Shown here in pieces: positions 44,029-53,704 of a DNA stretch of 64,000 nt; positions within the stretch are counted from its first letter, which is position 1; every line of letters starts with the position of its first letter. Position numbers and translations under genes: made by a program. The notes beneath the pieces are model-generated. The model made no database searches, was not told the origin of the DNA, and worked only from the letters and a program-made list of their open reading frames with translations. The stretch lies in assembly GCA_021325145.1 (NCBI GenBank), contig JAJPHR010000058.1, positions 1 through 64,000 of the forward strand, given 5' to 3'. This DNA is from Verrucomicrobiota bacterium (GTDB lineage: Bacteria; Verrucomicrobiota; Verrucomicrobiia; Limisphaerales; Pedosphaeraceae).

Positions 44029-45132
44029 TCACATTCCCTTTAGCCCGAGCCCCAGCGTTTCCTTGCAATACTTCAAGCTCCGCTCCAACTCGCTCTTCTG
44101 CCACTCCTGCTCGGCTTTATTGTCCGGCGAACGATGGGACTCCACTGCGTGTCCGCGCTTGGCCATGGCGACGAATTTTGCGAAGTCACGGGCGCGTGCT
44201 TTGGGATAAATCTGCCAGAAATCCGGTTTCAAGTAGGGATAATCGCGGGCCAGTCCGGAAATAATTTCCAAATTTGCCGGCACACCGGGACACAACTCCG
44301 CGAACCGTTGAAAGTACGCCTTCCAATCCACCAAACCGTCGCCAATGGCGGTCCACTGCACTTTGGCCCCATCGGCGTATTCCCAAACCATGGAATCCCG
44401 CACGCCCGTGGACAACGTGTAAGGCCCAAGAATCTCCAGGCTTTCGCGAGGATCCTCCAGCGTCCAACAGGCATTGCCCGAATCCAGCGTCGCCCCGACA
44501 AAATCCTTGCCCGCAGCTTCGATCAACGTAACCAGTTCCCAGGCTTGCATGTCGCCGGCATGATTCTCCACGGCGATCTTCACATTGGCATCCACGGCCT
44601 GGCTGCGAACCTTTTTCAACACCTTCACCGTGTCCGCGATCCGCGCTTCAATGCCGCCATCCGTCTTTCGGTCGTCACCCATTCCCAGAATGACGCGCAA
44701 CACCGGCGAACCCAGCGTTCTGGCGACCTGAATCCCCAGGGTAAGATGCTCTTCCGCCGTTCCCCACATGTTTTTGAAGAACTTTGAAGTCGGGCAGATG
44801 CTCCAGGTTCCCGCGTGAATGAGAATGCCCAGACCTTCCGCTTTGGCTTTGATGCCTTTCAGGTAGGGTTCCGTGTAATTTTCGTACGCGCCCAAATCTG
44901 AAATGAGAATCGAATCCAGCTTGAGCGAAGCCGCGTAGTCGAGCAATGCGTCCGCCTTCCAGCCCATCGCCCGGACCGAGAAGTTGTCGAAGCCCAGCCT
45001 GATCTTTTTCTCAGGCTGACTGACGACCAGGCTTTGCGCCACGGCCGGCCCGGTCAAGGCCAGCGCGGCGCTGGCAGTCGCCACGGTTTTCACAAAGGTA
45101 CGCCGGTTTGGATCGTTATTATCTGGTTTCAT
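44029..45132 (-). CDS. exported (Tat) sugar phosphate isomerase/epimerase-like protein
   Basis: 367 residues. The twin-arginine signal PNRRTFVKTVATASAALAL directs it to the periplasm. The mature part is a xylose-isomerase-like TIM barrel: SILISDLGAYENY, LGILIHAGTWSI, VLRVILGMGDDRK, VKIAVENHAGDMQAWEL and GATLDSGNACW. Tat-exported members of this fold are common in Planctomycetes and Verrucomicrobia, but no substrate is established. It precedes the aldo/keto reductase by 14 bases. The start at 45132 is preferred because the twin-arginine leader begins there. Confidence 0.87.
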   Translation of the reverse strand: MKPDNNDPNRRTFVKTVATASAALALTGPAVAQSLVVSQPEKKIRLGFDNFSVRAMGWKADALLDYAASLKLDSILISDLGAYENYTEPYLKGIKAKAEGLGILIHAGTWSICPTSKFFKNMWGTAEEHLTLGIQVARTLGSPVLRVILGMGDDRKTDGGIEARIADTVKVLKKVRSQAVDANVKIAVENHAGDMQAWELVTLIEAAGKDFVGATLDSGNACWTLEDPRESLEILGPYTLSTGVRDSMVWEYADGAKVQWTAIGDGLVDWKAYFQRFAELCPGVPANLEIISGLARDYPYLKPDFWQIYPKARARDFAKFVAMAKRGHAVESHRSPDNKAEQEWQKSELERSLKYCKETLGLGLKGM

Positions 45133-45330
45133 AGGGCCGTGGCATTGACTTTTAAGGCAAACTTCGTTAAGTGACGAGCAAATGTTTTCGCGGACCCGCT
45201 TCAAAGTATGGAGCCCCGGCTTTAGTCGGTACGGCTGTTCCATCGGGCGCAACGGGAGGTTTTCCGGTTGGCGATCTTTGCGCGCGCCTGGCCGCCTGAA
45301 GGCGGGACTTCATGCCTCAGCCACCCATTG

Positions 45331-46437
45331 ATGAAAACATCGCTTCAGCCATTGGACCTGAAACGAATTCGCGTTTATCCGCTGGAGCAACGCCTGAGCG
45401 AAAGCAATCTGGCGGAAATCCTGATTGATCCGGGGGCCGAGCCGCCAGCTTTGGCCGGGCCGCTTCACCAGTCGGTGCGCGAGGCCGCCCGGAGCATCGC
45501 TCACGCCCATCAAAAGCGCGCCGGCGTCATGCTGCTTTACGGCGCTCATCTCATCAAAAACGGGGGCGCGCGTCTTCTCAATTCCTTGCTCGAACTCGGC
45601 TGGATCACACATCTCGCCACGAATGGCGCCGGCACGATTCACGATTGGGAATTCGCTTTTCTCGGGCGTTCCACGGAAAGCGTGAAGAACAATGTCGCCA
45701 CCGGTACGTTCGGCACTTGGGACGAAACCGGTCGCTGTCTGCAACTGGCGCTCCTCGCAGGCGCGTTGCGCGAGGAAGGCTATGGCCGCAGCCTCGGCCG
45801 ATTCATCGTCGAGGATGGCGTCACCCTGCCGCCTCCCGAATTGCTGCGGGAATCGTTGCGAACGGAACCCGCTCACCCGTTATCGCCGGCCCGCGCCGAA
45901 CTCCTTTGCGCAATCGCGACCCACGAACTTCCTTCCGGCAGCATCACCGTGAATCATCCCTGGAAGGAAACCTCCGTGCTCGCGACTGCGTTCCGCCTTG
46001 GGATCCCGCTCACGGTTCACCCGGGCATCGGCTACGACATCGTGGCCAACCACCCCATGTTCAACGGCGCCGCCATCGGTCGCGCTGCGGAACTGGATTT
46101 TCGCATCTTCGGCGCGACGGTGGACAGCCTTGATGGCGGCGTGGTCTTGTCCGTCGGCTCCGCGATCATGGCGCCGCAAGTCTTTGAGAAGAGTCTGAGC
46201 TGCGTGAACAATCTTCGCCTCCAGAACGACCGTGCCATTGTGCACGGCCATACCATCTACGTGGTCGATATTCAGGATGGCGGCAATTGGGACTGGACCA
46301 AGGGCGAGCCGCCCAAGGACAATCCCGCCTACTACCTGCGTTTCTGCAAAAGCTTCTCTCGCATGGGCGGCGCAATGCATTACCTTCAGTGCGACAACGT
46401 GGCTTTCCTGCACCACTTGTATCACTTGTTGAAATAG
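45331..46437 (+). CDS. deoxyhypusine-synthase-family protein
   Basis: 368 residues. The segment GAHLIKNGGARLLNSLLELGWITHLATNGAGTIHDWEFAFLG matches the NAD-binding core of deoxyhypusine synthase (DHS), which modifies archaeal and eukaryotic eIF5A with a spermidine-derived moiety. The active-site Lys region of true DHS is not evident in SVGSAIMAPQVFEKSLS, so it may be a homospermidine-synthase-like or otherwise divergent member. DHS-like genes occur in some bacteria, often with uncertain function. The start MKTSLQP is 63 bases downstream of the longest frame. It is convergent with the mscS gene, and a word-composed inverted repeat separates them. Confidence 0.8.
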   Translation: MKTSLQPLDLKRIRVYPLEQRLSESNLAEILIDPGAEPPALAGPLHQSVREAARSIAHAHQKRAGVMLLYGAHLIKNGGARLLNSLLELGWITHLATNGAGTIHDWEFAFLGRSTESVKNNVATGTFGTWDETGRCLQLALLAGALREEGYGRSLGRFIVEDGVTLPPPELLRESLRTEPAHPLSPARAELLCAIATHELPSGSITVNHPWKETSVLATAFRLGIPLTVHPGIGYDIVANHPMFNGAAIGRAAELDFRIFGATVDSLDGGVVLSVGSAIMAPQVFEKSLSCVNNLRLQNDRAIVHGHTIYVVDIQDGGNWDWTKGEPPKDNPAYYLRFCKSFSRMGGAMHYLQCDNVAFLHHLYHLLK

Positions 46438-46446
46438 CCGGGGAAA

Positions 46447-46612
46447 GCTCCAAGCTCCAACAACCAAGCTCCAGAAAAATCTCAAATCTCAAGCTCCAAA
46501 AAGAACACGGGCGTGTACGTGTTGCCCAGTGACGTCGTAACCGAAGGAGAATGGGAGTTTTGAAGCTTGGTATTTGGGATTTCTCTGGAGCTTGGTTGTT
46601 GGAGCTTGGAGC
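46447..46612. repeat. large word-composed inverted repeat between convergent genes
   Basis: Left arm 46447-46503 and right arm 46558-46612 are near-complementary over about 55 bases. They are built from the words gctccaagctccaacaacca, ctccag and atctcaaatctcaagctcc. The loop of about 54 bases is GC-rich. It lies between the 3' ends of the DHS-like and mscS genes, so it may form a bidirectional terminator-like structure. Confidence 0.85.
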
Positions 46613-46658
46613 TTTTGCAACTGCTCTTCAGCTCCGCCCACGCCGCCTCCACCTGCTC

Positions 46659-47537
46659 CTACGCCGCGCTCCCACTGCCCAGCAACCGCACCTCGCGCTG
46701 CGGGAATGGAATCTCGATCTTTTGCGCGCGAAAACGGTCGATGATCGTCTGGTAAATCTCCGCGCCAGCGGGACCAAAATCCGCCACGGTGGTCCAGGGG
46801 CGGACGGCGATCGTAATCGAGCAGTCGCCCAGCGATGTGACGCCAAGGCCGGGCACGGGACTTTTCAACACCCTGGTATTGGACTTCAAAATCTCTTCGA
46901 GCAGCATCAGCACCTGCTTTAGATCGCTCCCATAGCCCACACCCACGGACAAGTCGAGCTGGCGGATGTTGCCGTAGTTATGCAGGATTTCACCCACGAT
47001 CTTTCGATTTGGAATTACCACGCGCGACTGATCGGCATGCATCAGGCAGGTGCTGAAAATTTCGATGGTCTTCACCTGTCCCTCCACGCCGGCCAGTTGC
47101 ACATATTCACCGACGCGGAAAGGCTTGGTGAAAATGATGGTCAGCCCCGCCACCAGGTTGCTCAGCACGCCTTGCATCGCCAGGCCGGCGCCCACGCCCG
47201 CGACGCCAATGCCCGCCACCAGGGTGGTAATGGGCACGCCAAACTTGTCCAACACCATCACCAGCGTGAAGGCCATCACCATGAGCTTCGCGACGCGCAC
47301 CAGCAGGGAGCGCACCGGCGGTTCCAGTTGTTGTTTGTCCAGCCAGCCGCCAAGGACCTTCCCCACCCATCGCGCCACCAGCGTGCCGATAATCAGGATG
47401 ATGATGGCGCCGACAACGGAGATTCCGTACTGCGCGCAGAAATCGACGAGCTTCTGTTTCAAGTGTTCCACGTTGGAACTCACCGCATTTGCGGCCGAGG
47501 CGACGGCGTTATTTGTGGATTCCATAGCTGTTCCCAT
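46659..47537 (-). CDS. mscS: small-conductance mechanosensitive channel (MscS type)
   Basis: 292 residues, close to E. coli MscS (286). Three N-terminal membrane helices are visible: ISVVGAIIILIIGTLVARWV, then VAKLMVMAFTLVMVLDKF and the pore-lining VGAGLAMQGVLSNLVAGLTIIF helix, rich in Gly and Ala. The soluble beta and alpha/beta domains follow with FRVGEYVQLAGVEGQVKTIEIF, VVIPNRKIVGEILHNYG and SGVGYGSDLKQV-like sequence. It relieves osmotic shock. ATG 47537 or 47525 may start it. Confidence 0.92.
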   Translation of the reverse strand: MGTAMESTNNAVASAANAVSSNVEHLKQKLVDFCAQYGISVVGAIIILIIGTLVARWVGKVLGGWLDKQQLEPPVRSLLVRVAKLMVMAFTLVMVLDKFGVPITTLVAGIGVAGVGAGLAMQGVLSNLVAGLTIIFTKPFRVGEYVQLAGVEGQVKTIEIFSTCLMHADQSRVVIPNRKIVGEILHNYGNIRQLDLSVGVGYGSDLKQVLMLLEEILKSNTRVLKSPVPGLGVTSLGDCSITIAVRPWTTVADFGPAGAEIYQTIIDRFRAQKIEIPFPQREVRLLGSGSAA

Positions 47538-47570
47538 GATAGCAAGCAGGCGGCTACAGGCAATGTCGAA

Positions 47571-47760
47571 ATGACCAATGTTCAATGAACCAGGGCCCAG
47601 GGAATGGCCAACGCTCAAGGCTCAACACAGAAGAATTCCGCCAGTTCGCCATCAAGAGCCGCCTGATTCGTGAATCGCCTGACGTCAGAGTCTCAAATGT
47701 TGCATTTGGATTTGAGTTTTTGGCCATTCCCTGGGCCTTGGTCATTGGACATTGGTCATC
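47571..47760. repeat. word-composed inverted repeat between apbE and mscS
   Basis: Left arm (47571-47610, atgaccaatgttcaatgaac then cagggcccagggaatggcc) and right arm (47721-47760, ttggccattccctgggcctt then ggtcattggacattggtcat) are complementary over about 38 bases, with a loop of about 110 bases. The right arm runs into the 3' end of apbE. Confidence 0.8.
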
Positions 47761-48788
47761 CCCACCGGCCCTTTCGCCGTGGGAATGTCCTTAAACCTGC
47801 GCGAAGGAAACACATGTATGCCACGGTCATCGCGAGTGGTGATGATCGCCGCCAGTTCCGGGCGGGAATCCACCAAGGCCAGCACTCGCTCGACTCCCAT
47901 GATTCCCAGCGGAGTGTCCAGCCCATCCGTGACCGTCGCGTTCGGGCCGATGATCGTTACTTGGATGCGATTGGTCAATCCCAGGCCGGTTGCAGGATCG
48001 ACGATGTGCGAATAACGAACGCCGTTGATTTCAATATTTTGTTCGGAGTCGCCGGAAGTGGAGATGCCGGCGTTATGCAGCAGGACGGTTCGCGTAACCT
48101 CGTCCGGCGCGCCATCCATGACCGCAACCCCCACTTTCCAACCCACCTTCCCTGGCGGCGGGTCACCGAGCGCGATGTCCCCGCTCGCCGCCACCAACGC
48201 GCGCCGGATACCGTGCTGACGCAGCGCGGCCAAGGCGCGGTCGGCGGCGTAGCCCTTGCCGATGCCGCCAAGGTCCAGGCGCATGTTTGGCGCCAGCAAC
48301 GTGACCGTTTGATGCCGCGTGTCCAATCGCAGTTTCTGGTAGCCCACCGATTCGCGCATCGCCGCGATTTCCTGAGCCGAAGGCAGGACTTTGCTTTTAC
48401 GCGCCGCACGCCAGGCCGCGACGTACGGGCCGACTGTCACATCGAAAGCGCCTCCGGTTTGCCGTGACACCTCGCCCGAATATTTCAATATGTCGAACAA
48501 ATCATGGCTGACCAAAGTCGCTTGACCCGCCGGCTGGCGGCATAACCGCATCAACTCGCTGTCCGGGTTGTAATCCGTCATGATGCGGTCCAGTTCGGTC
48601 ACGCGTTGGAATGCCGCCTGTGCGCCGGTTTTGGCGGACGTTTCATCCGGGGCGTAAAGCGTGATGCTAAACAGCGTCCCCATGTGGGGCTCGCTGAATT
48701 CGAAGCGTTTCAGCGTGGAGGTTCGGGGAGTTGCGCAGCAACCGGCAAGAAGAAAACCGATCACCATCGACCATGCCGACAAGCGCAT
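47742..48788 (-). CDS. apbE: FAD:protein FMN transferase (ApbE), lipoprotein
   Basis: 348 residues. The N-terminal lipobox is LLAGC (cleavage before Cys 17). ApbE attaches FMN covalently to Thr residues of periplasmic flavoproteins such as NqrC or RnfG. Motifs: HMGTLFSITLYAPDE, LDRIMTDYNPDSELMRL, GGAFDVTVGPYVAAWR, LDLGGIGKGYAADRAL, ALVAASGDIALG and the GISTSGDSEQ and SHIVDPATG segments of the metal and FAD site. The last residues (MTNVQ) are encoded by the repeat arm at 47721-47760. No Nqr or Rnf gene is in the window. Confidence 0.92.
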   Translation of the reverse strand: MRLSAWSMVIGFLLAGCCATPRTSTLKRFEFSEPHMGTLFSITLYAPDETSAKTGAQAAFQRVTELDRIMTDYNPDSELMRLCRQPAGQATLVSHDLFDILKYSGEVSRQTGGAFDVTVGPYVAAWRAARKSKVLPSAQEIAAMRESVGYQKLRLDTRHQTVTLLAPNMRLDLGGIGKGYAADRALAALRQHGIRRALVAASGDIALGDPPPGKVGWKVGVAVMDGAPDEVTRTVLLHNAGISTSGDSEQNIEINGVRYSHIVDPATGLGLTNRIQVTIIGPNATVTDGLDTPLGIMGVERVLALVDSRPELAAIITTRDDRGIHVFPSRRFKDIPTAKGPVGMTNVQ

Positions 48789-48842
48789 GGAGGGGCCACC
48801 CCGCTGATGAGTTGATCGCCTGGATGAGTCTCGAATGCGATA

Positions 48843-48913
48843 CGGAGCGCAGAGCTCCGGCTCTGCGCGCCGATTTTCCTTGGGTTCACGCAGAGCTGGA
48901 GCTCTGCGCTCCG
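48843..48913. repeat. 25-bp inverted repeat 'cggagcgcagagctcc...' between apbE and the Gfo/Idh gene
   Basis: Arms 48843-48867 and 48889-48913 pair at 24 of 25 positions (cggagcgcagagctccggct and ctgcg against their complement), with a 21-base loop. It lies between two genes on the same strand, 16 bases after the upstream gene's stop. No U-tract follows. A shorter relative (ggagcgcagaactcctgccc) occurs at about 40709. Confidence 0.75.
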
Positions 48914-48928
48914 AACTCTGGCGGGCAA

Positions 48929-50269
48929 CTACACGATGTGCTTTAACCATTCCGGATCGCCGGGGATGGGCATGGGATACAAACCATCGCTGCCGCATTG
49001 CGGTTTTGGTTTCGCATCCCAGGAAATCGTGTCCGGGGCGAGGACGAGTTCGGAATTCAAGGCTTTGTCAAACTCAATAATCCGGCCCGAATAAGTTGCC
49101 ATGCGACCGAGAATGGCCGTCATGGTGCTGAGCGCGCCGCGCTCGGCTTCGTTGTAATCCTTGTTGTTGCGAATGGCATCGAAGAACGGATAATGCTCCG
49201 CCTGCCATGGGGACATGGTCTGTTTGCCCTTGTACTTCCACGCATGGCTTCCCTTGATTACGAAATCACGCCCATCCGCGGTGTCCACGGTCCCTTTCGT
49301 TCCCACTGCGTGCTCGGAGACGGAGTCCCAGCAACCTTTGATGTGCCGGCATTGGCTGGAGCAACGCGAACCGTCGGCATATTCAAACTCAACGGCGTGA
49401 TGGTCAAAAATTTCCCCGCAATCCGAGTTGCGCGCGGATTGGCAGCCGCCCATCCCGCTGGCGCGCACCGGATAGCCCTGCTTCATCCAGTTGATGACGT
49501 CGAGATTGTGAATGTGCTGCTCGACGATGTGATCGCCGCACAGCCAGGTGAAATAGTACCAATTGTCCATCTGGAATTCCATTTCACTCATGCCGGATTT
49601 CCGCGGATGAATCCACGGCCGTGAGCCGTTCCAATAACAGCGCATCGCGACGATGTCGCCGATGGCGCCGTCGTGCAGCCGCTTCATTGTTTCGAGATAC
49701 GGCTCCTGATGGCGGCGCTGAAGTCCGACGGCCACTTTGAGATTCTTTTGCTTCGCGATTTTCGCGGCGGCAAGGACGCGGCGCACGCCCGGCCCGTCCA
49801 CGGCCACGGGCTTTTCCATGAAGATGTTTTTGCCGGCGTTCACAGCCGCTTCGAAATGGCCCGGACGAAATCCCGGCGGCGTCGCCAAAATCACCACATC
49901 CGCCAGGGAAATGGCTTTTTGGTACGCGTCAAAACCCACGAACTGATGATCTTCCGGCACCTCGACCTGTTTCGGGTGTTCTTTGGTCAGATTCTCCAGG
50001 CTCTTCTTCAAATGTTCGGCGGAAGTATCGGCCATGGCAATCAGCTTGACGTTCTGGTCGGCGGTCAGGGCTTGATCGGCCGCGCCGGAACCGCGTCCGC
50101 CACAACCGATCAAGGCCAGCTTCAAGGTGTCGTCGGTCGCGATGTGAGCGCCGCGGGCAATGGCGGCATAACTGAGCAGCGAGCTTCCCGCGACGACGGC
50201 GGAGGTCGTCTTCAGAAAATCACGGCGATTGATTTGCGATTCGGTTTTCGACTCATTTGGTGTGTTCAT
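48929..50269 (-). CDS. exported (Tat) Gfo/Idh/MocA oxidoreductase
   Basis: 446 residues. The Tat signal NRRDFLKTTSAVVAGSSLLSYAA is followed by a Rossmann motif LKLALIGCGGRGSGAADQAL (about residues 49-68) and the MEKPVAVDG motif (about residues 150-158) with the conserved Lys. The C-terminal domain includes FTWLCGDHIVEQHIHNLDVINW, where His residues sit at the active site. Exported members are abundant in Planctomycetes and Verrucomicrobia and are thought to act on glycan-derived sugars. The cytochrome-FGE protein gene is 63 bases upstream on the same strand. Confidence 0.9.
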   Translation of the reverse strand: MNTPNESKTESQINRRDFLKTTSAVVAGSSLLSYAAIARGAHIATDDTLKLALIGCGGRGSGAADQALTADQNVKLIAMADTSAEHLKKSLENLTKEHPKQVEVPEDHQFVGFDAYQKAISLADVVILATPPGFRPGHFEAAVNAGKNIFMEKPVAVDGPGVRRVLAAAKIAKQKNLKVAVGLQRRHQEPYLETMKRLHDGAIGDIVAMRCYWNGSRPWIHPRKSGMSEMEFQMDNWYYFTWLCGDHIVEQHIHNLDVINWMKQGYPVRASGMGGCQSARNSDCGEIFDHHAVEFEYADGSRCSSQCRHIKGCWDSVSEHAVGTKGTVDTADGRDFVIKGSHAWKYKGKQTMSPWQAEHYPFFDAIRNNKDYNEAERGALSTMTAILGRMATYSGRIIEFDKALNSELVLAPDTISWDAKPKPQCGSDGLYPMPIPGDPEWLKHIV

Positions 50270-50332
50270 AGACTTAAACGGTTTGATGATTAGTCACGCC
50301 CGATCGGTTGTCGTTTCATGGGACGCCCAACT

Positions 50333-51736
<1,404 letters not shown>

Positions 51737-51866
51737 CGCGTTATTTGTGCCGATTTACTACCTGAACCAAACCCAAAATCCAATGCAATTCCGCAGTTTC
51801 GGACGCTGTGGGAGGTTGGGCTATTCGACAAATTCCGCCGGCGAAGTTCTCTTCTCGCCGGCCTTG

Positions 51867-51937
51867 GAGCCTATCTCGGCAGGGCGCGTCACTCCGTGCG
51901 CGCCGACGGCGGGCAGAGGACTACCGGGATAGGTTCT
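51867..51937. repeat. 'ctcggcaggg' inverted repeat, copy 2
   Basis: Same order as 32485-32563: gagcctatctcggcagggcg, cgtcactccgtgcgcgccga, then actaccgggataggttctt. It lies between QueD and the cytochrome-FGE gene. Confidence 0.75.
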
Positions 51938-51967
51938 TAATATTTCCGCCCCCGCTTTTCTGCCGTC

Positions 51968-52330
51968 CTACTCCCCGCGATACACACACTTGGCCGTGCA
52001 AGTTTCGGCCACCACCACTTCCGTCAACCACGGCAGCTTCGGCTTCAGGCGACGCCAAATCCAGATTGCCACGTTCTCGCTGGTGGGGTTTTCCAATCCT
52101 GGAATTTCGTTAAGGTAATGATGGTCGAGTTTTTCCCAGAGTGGTCTGAAGACCCGGGAGATCTCCGCGTAGTCCATGACCCAGCCGAGCTTCGGATTGC
52201 ACTCGCCGCTGACAACGATTTCCGCCTTGAAACTGTGGCCATGCAATCGCCGGCATTTGTGCGACTTCGGCAAACGCGGCAACAAATGCGCCGCTTCAAA
52301 TTGAAATGTTTTTCGCAACTCCATTTTCAT
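51968..52330 (-). CDS. queD: 6-carboxytetrahydropterin synthase / 6-pyruvoyl-tetrahydropterin synthase family
   Basis: 120 residues. Zinc-binding His are in FQFEAAHLLP and RRLHGHSFKAEIV, the catalytic Cys in SHKCRRLHGH, and the His/Asp pair in LDHHYLNEIPGLENPTSENVAIWIW. The fold makes 6-carboxy-tetrahydropterin in queuosine and 7-deazaguanine synthesis. No other queuosine gene is near. It begins 6 bases after the stop of the LuxC-like gene on the same strand and is probably co-transcribed with it, an unusual partnership. Confidence 0.9.
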   Translation of the reverse strand: MKMELRKTFQFEAAHLLPRLPKSHKCRRLHGHSFKAEIVVSGECNPKLGWVMDYAEISRVFRPLWEKLDHHYLNEIPGLENPTSENVAIWIWRRLKPKLPWLTEVVVAETCTAKCVYRGE

Positions 52331-52336
52331 ATATTC

Positions 52337-53704
52337 TCATTGCTCCCAATCGGTCCAAGTCACCAAATCGCCCAGCGAAGGCCGGCCGTCATGACGCCAG
52401 GTCAGCGGTGGGTTTTGCATGCGGCCGAGCGGGCACACTCGCGTGACGCCCCAGCGGGCCAGTTGCGCCACGATCTCCGTTGCCAATTCTTCCGGCGCTT
52501 CCAATCCCACCGTCGAAACACTTCCGCGAACGCTGTCGGCGTTCTGCAAGACTTCGGCCAGGCTTCGCACTCCCTTCACGTAGATGAAGCGGTTCAGGCA
52601 CGAGAGTTGGAAGCGGGGGTCCGCTTCATAGATCACGGTCCAGGCGGTCGAATTCTCGCTGCCCCAACGCTGGGTGTCCGGCGAGTGCGCCGCGCGCACC
52701 TCATAAAACGCGCGCCGTGACGCAATCGCCGCCGCGGATTTCACGGGCAACTCGCCGCGCGGCTCGGTTTGCTCGCGCCGCGCCAGTTCCTCCGCGAGCA
52801 TCTGCGCGAAATGGTCCGGCAACACCGCCCCGCCGTTCTCGACGTAAATGACATGCGGTGAAAGGCAGCCCAGCTGGTTCCACGCCACCACATCCGAGGC
52901 CGCGCGCGCGACGATTTTTTTCGGGCTCGAGCCGGAAAGCGACTCCTTCGTAATATAAGCGAAGCTCACGCGATGGCCATACGCCAGCAAGCGCGCCTTC
53001 GGCGGGACATGACGGCGTATGGCCGCTAGCGCTTCATCGCTGCCGGTCGCCGTGACACAATCCACCTGCTGGAACAGTGTTGTTTCCAGATGCGCCGTGC
53101 CGCCTCGCCATTCCGCAATCTCGAGGCATGCCCCCAGCTTGGGATCGGCGTCATAAATCGAATGGGCGAACAAACGCGGCAGGAACGAACCGCCCGTCGG
53201 ACATTTCACGAATTGCGCGGAGCGCGTCAGCAACCCGAGCACGATGCTCGTAAACGCCGGGTTCGGAATCCGCCCGGCGGTGACATGCGCCAGCAGTTCG
53301 GGACCGGTCGCGATGGCTGCGCGTTGCGCCTTTTGTTCCGCGCTGCCGGCGGTGGGATTGTCCAATCGCTGGGCCTGCCCAAGGTCCTGCACCAACAAAG
53401 CCTGGAGATTCTCGGCGGTCAATTCCTTGAAAAATCCATCCAACCCGGCGGCGAGCGTGGCGGCTGAGAAACCGGTTGCCTTGGGGCCATGTTCCAGCGC
53501 CATGGCGCGAAACGGGTACTGCGCTTGCAGCCAGTTTTCCGCCAGTTCGCCCAGCAGCCGAATGATGGCCGGGGTCGTGCGCTGAACGAGGTACGATTCA
53601 CGATTGCGTTTGAGCGTTTGGCACGCCTCTTCAATCAACGTTTGTGTCAGCGTCGCGCCCGGAGGCAGGTCAGCGAGAAAATAATTGGGAAGCGCAAGGT
53701 TCAT
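52337..53704 (-). CDS. LuxC-like acyl-CoA/acyl-protein reductase
   Basis: 455 residues, of the LuxC acyl-CoA reductase family. In luminous bacteria LuxC reduces fatty acyl groups, handed over by the LuxE acyl-protein synthetase, to aldehydes. Visible family elements are ATGPELLAHVTAGRIPNPAF, FVKCPTGGSFLPRLFAHS, GSDEALAAIRRHVPPKARLLAYGHRVSFAYI, ASDVVAWNQLGCLSPHVIYVENGG, which contains the nucleophile Cys of aldehyde-dehydrogenase-like enzymes, and FYEVRAAHSPDTQRW. No luciferase or thioesterase (LuxD) is present. It lies 6 bases before QueD. Confidence 0.87.
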   Translation of the reverse strand: MNLALPNYFLADLPPGATLTQTLIEEACQTLKRNRESYLVQRTTPAIIRLLGELAENWLQAQYPFRAMALEHGPKATGFSAATLAAGLDGFFKELTAENLQALLVQDLGQAQRLDNPTAGSAEQKAQRAAIATGPELLAHVTAGRIPNPAFTSIVLGLLTRSAQFVKCPTGGSFLPRLFAHSIYDADPKLGACLEIAEWRGGTAHLETTLFQQVDCVTATGSDEALAAIRRHVPPKARLLAYGHRVSFAYITKESLSGSSPKKIVARAASDVVAWNQLGCLSPHVIYVENGGAVLPDHFAQMLAEELARREQTEPRGELPVKSAAAIASRRAFYEVRAAHSPDTQRWGSENSTAWTVIYEADPRFQLSCLNRFIYVKGVRSLAEVLQNADSVRGSVSTVGLEAPEELATEIVAQLARWGVTRVCPLGRMQNPPLTWRHDGRPSLGDLVTWTDWEQ

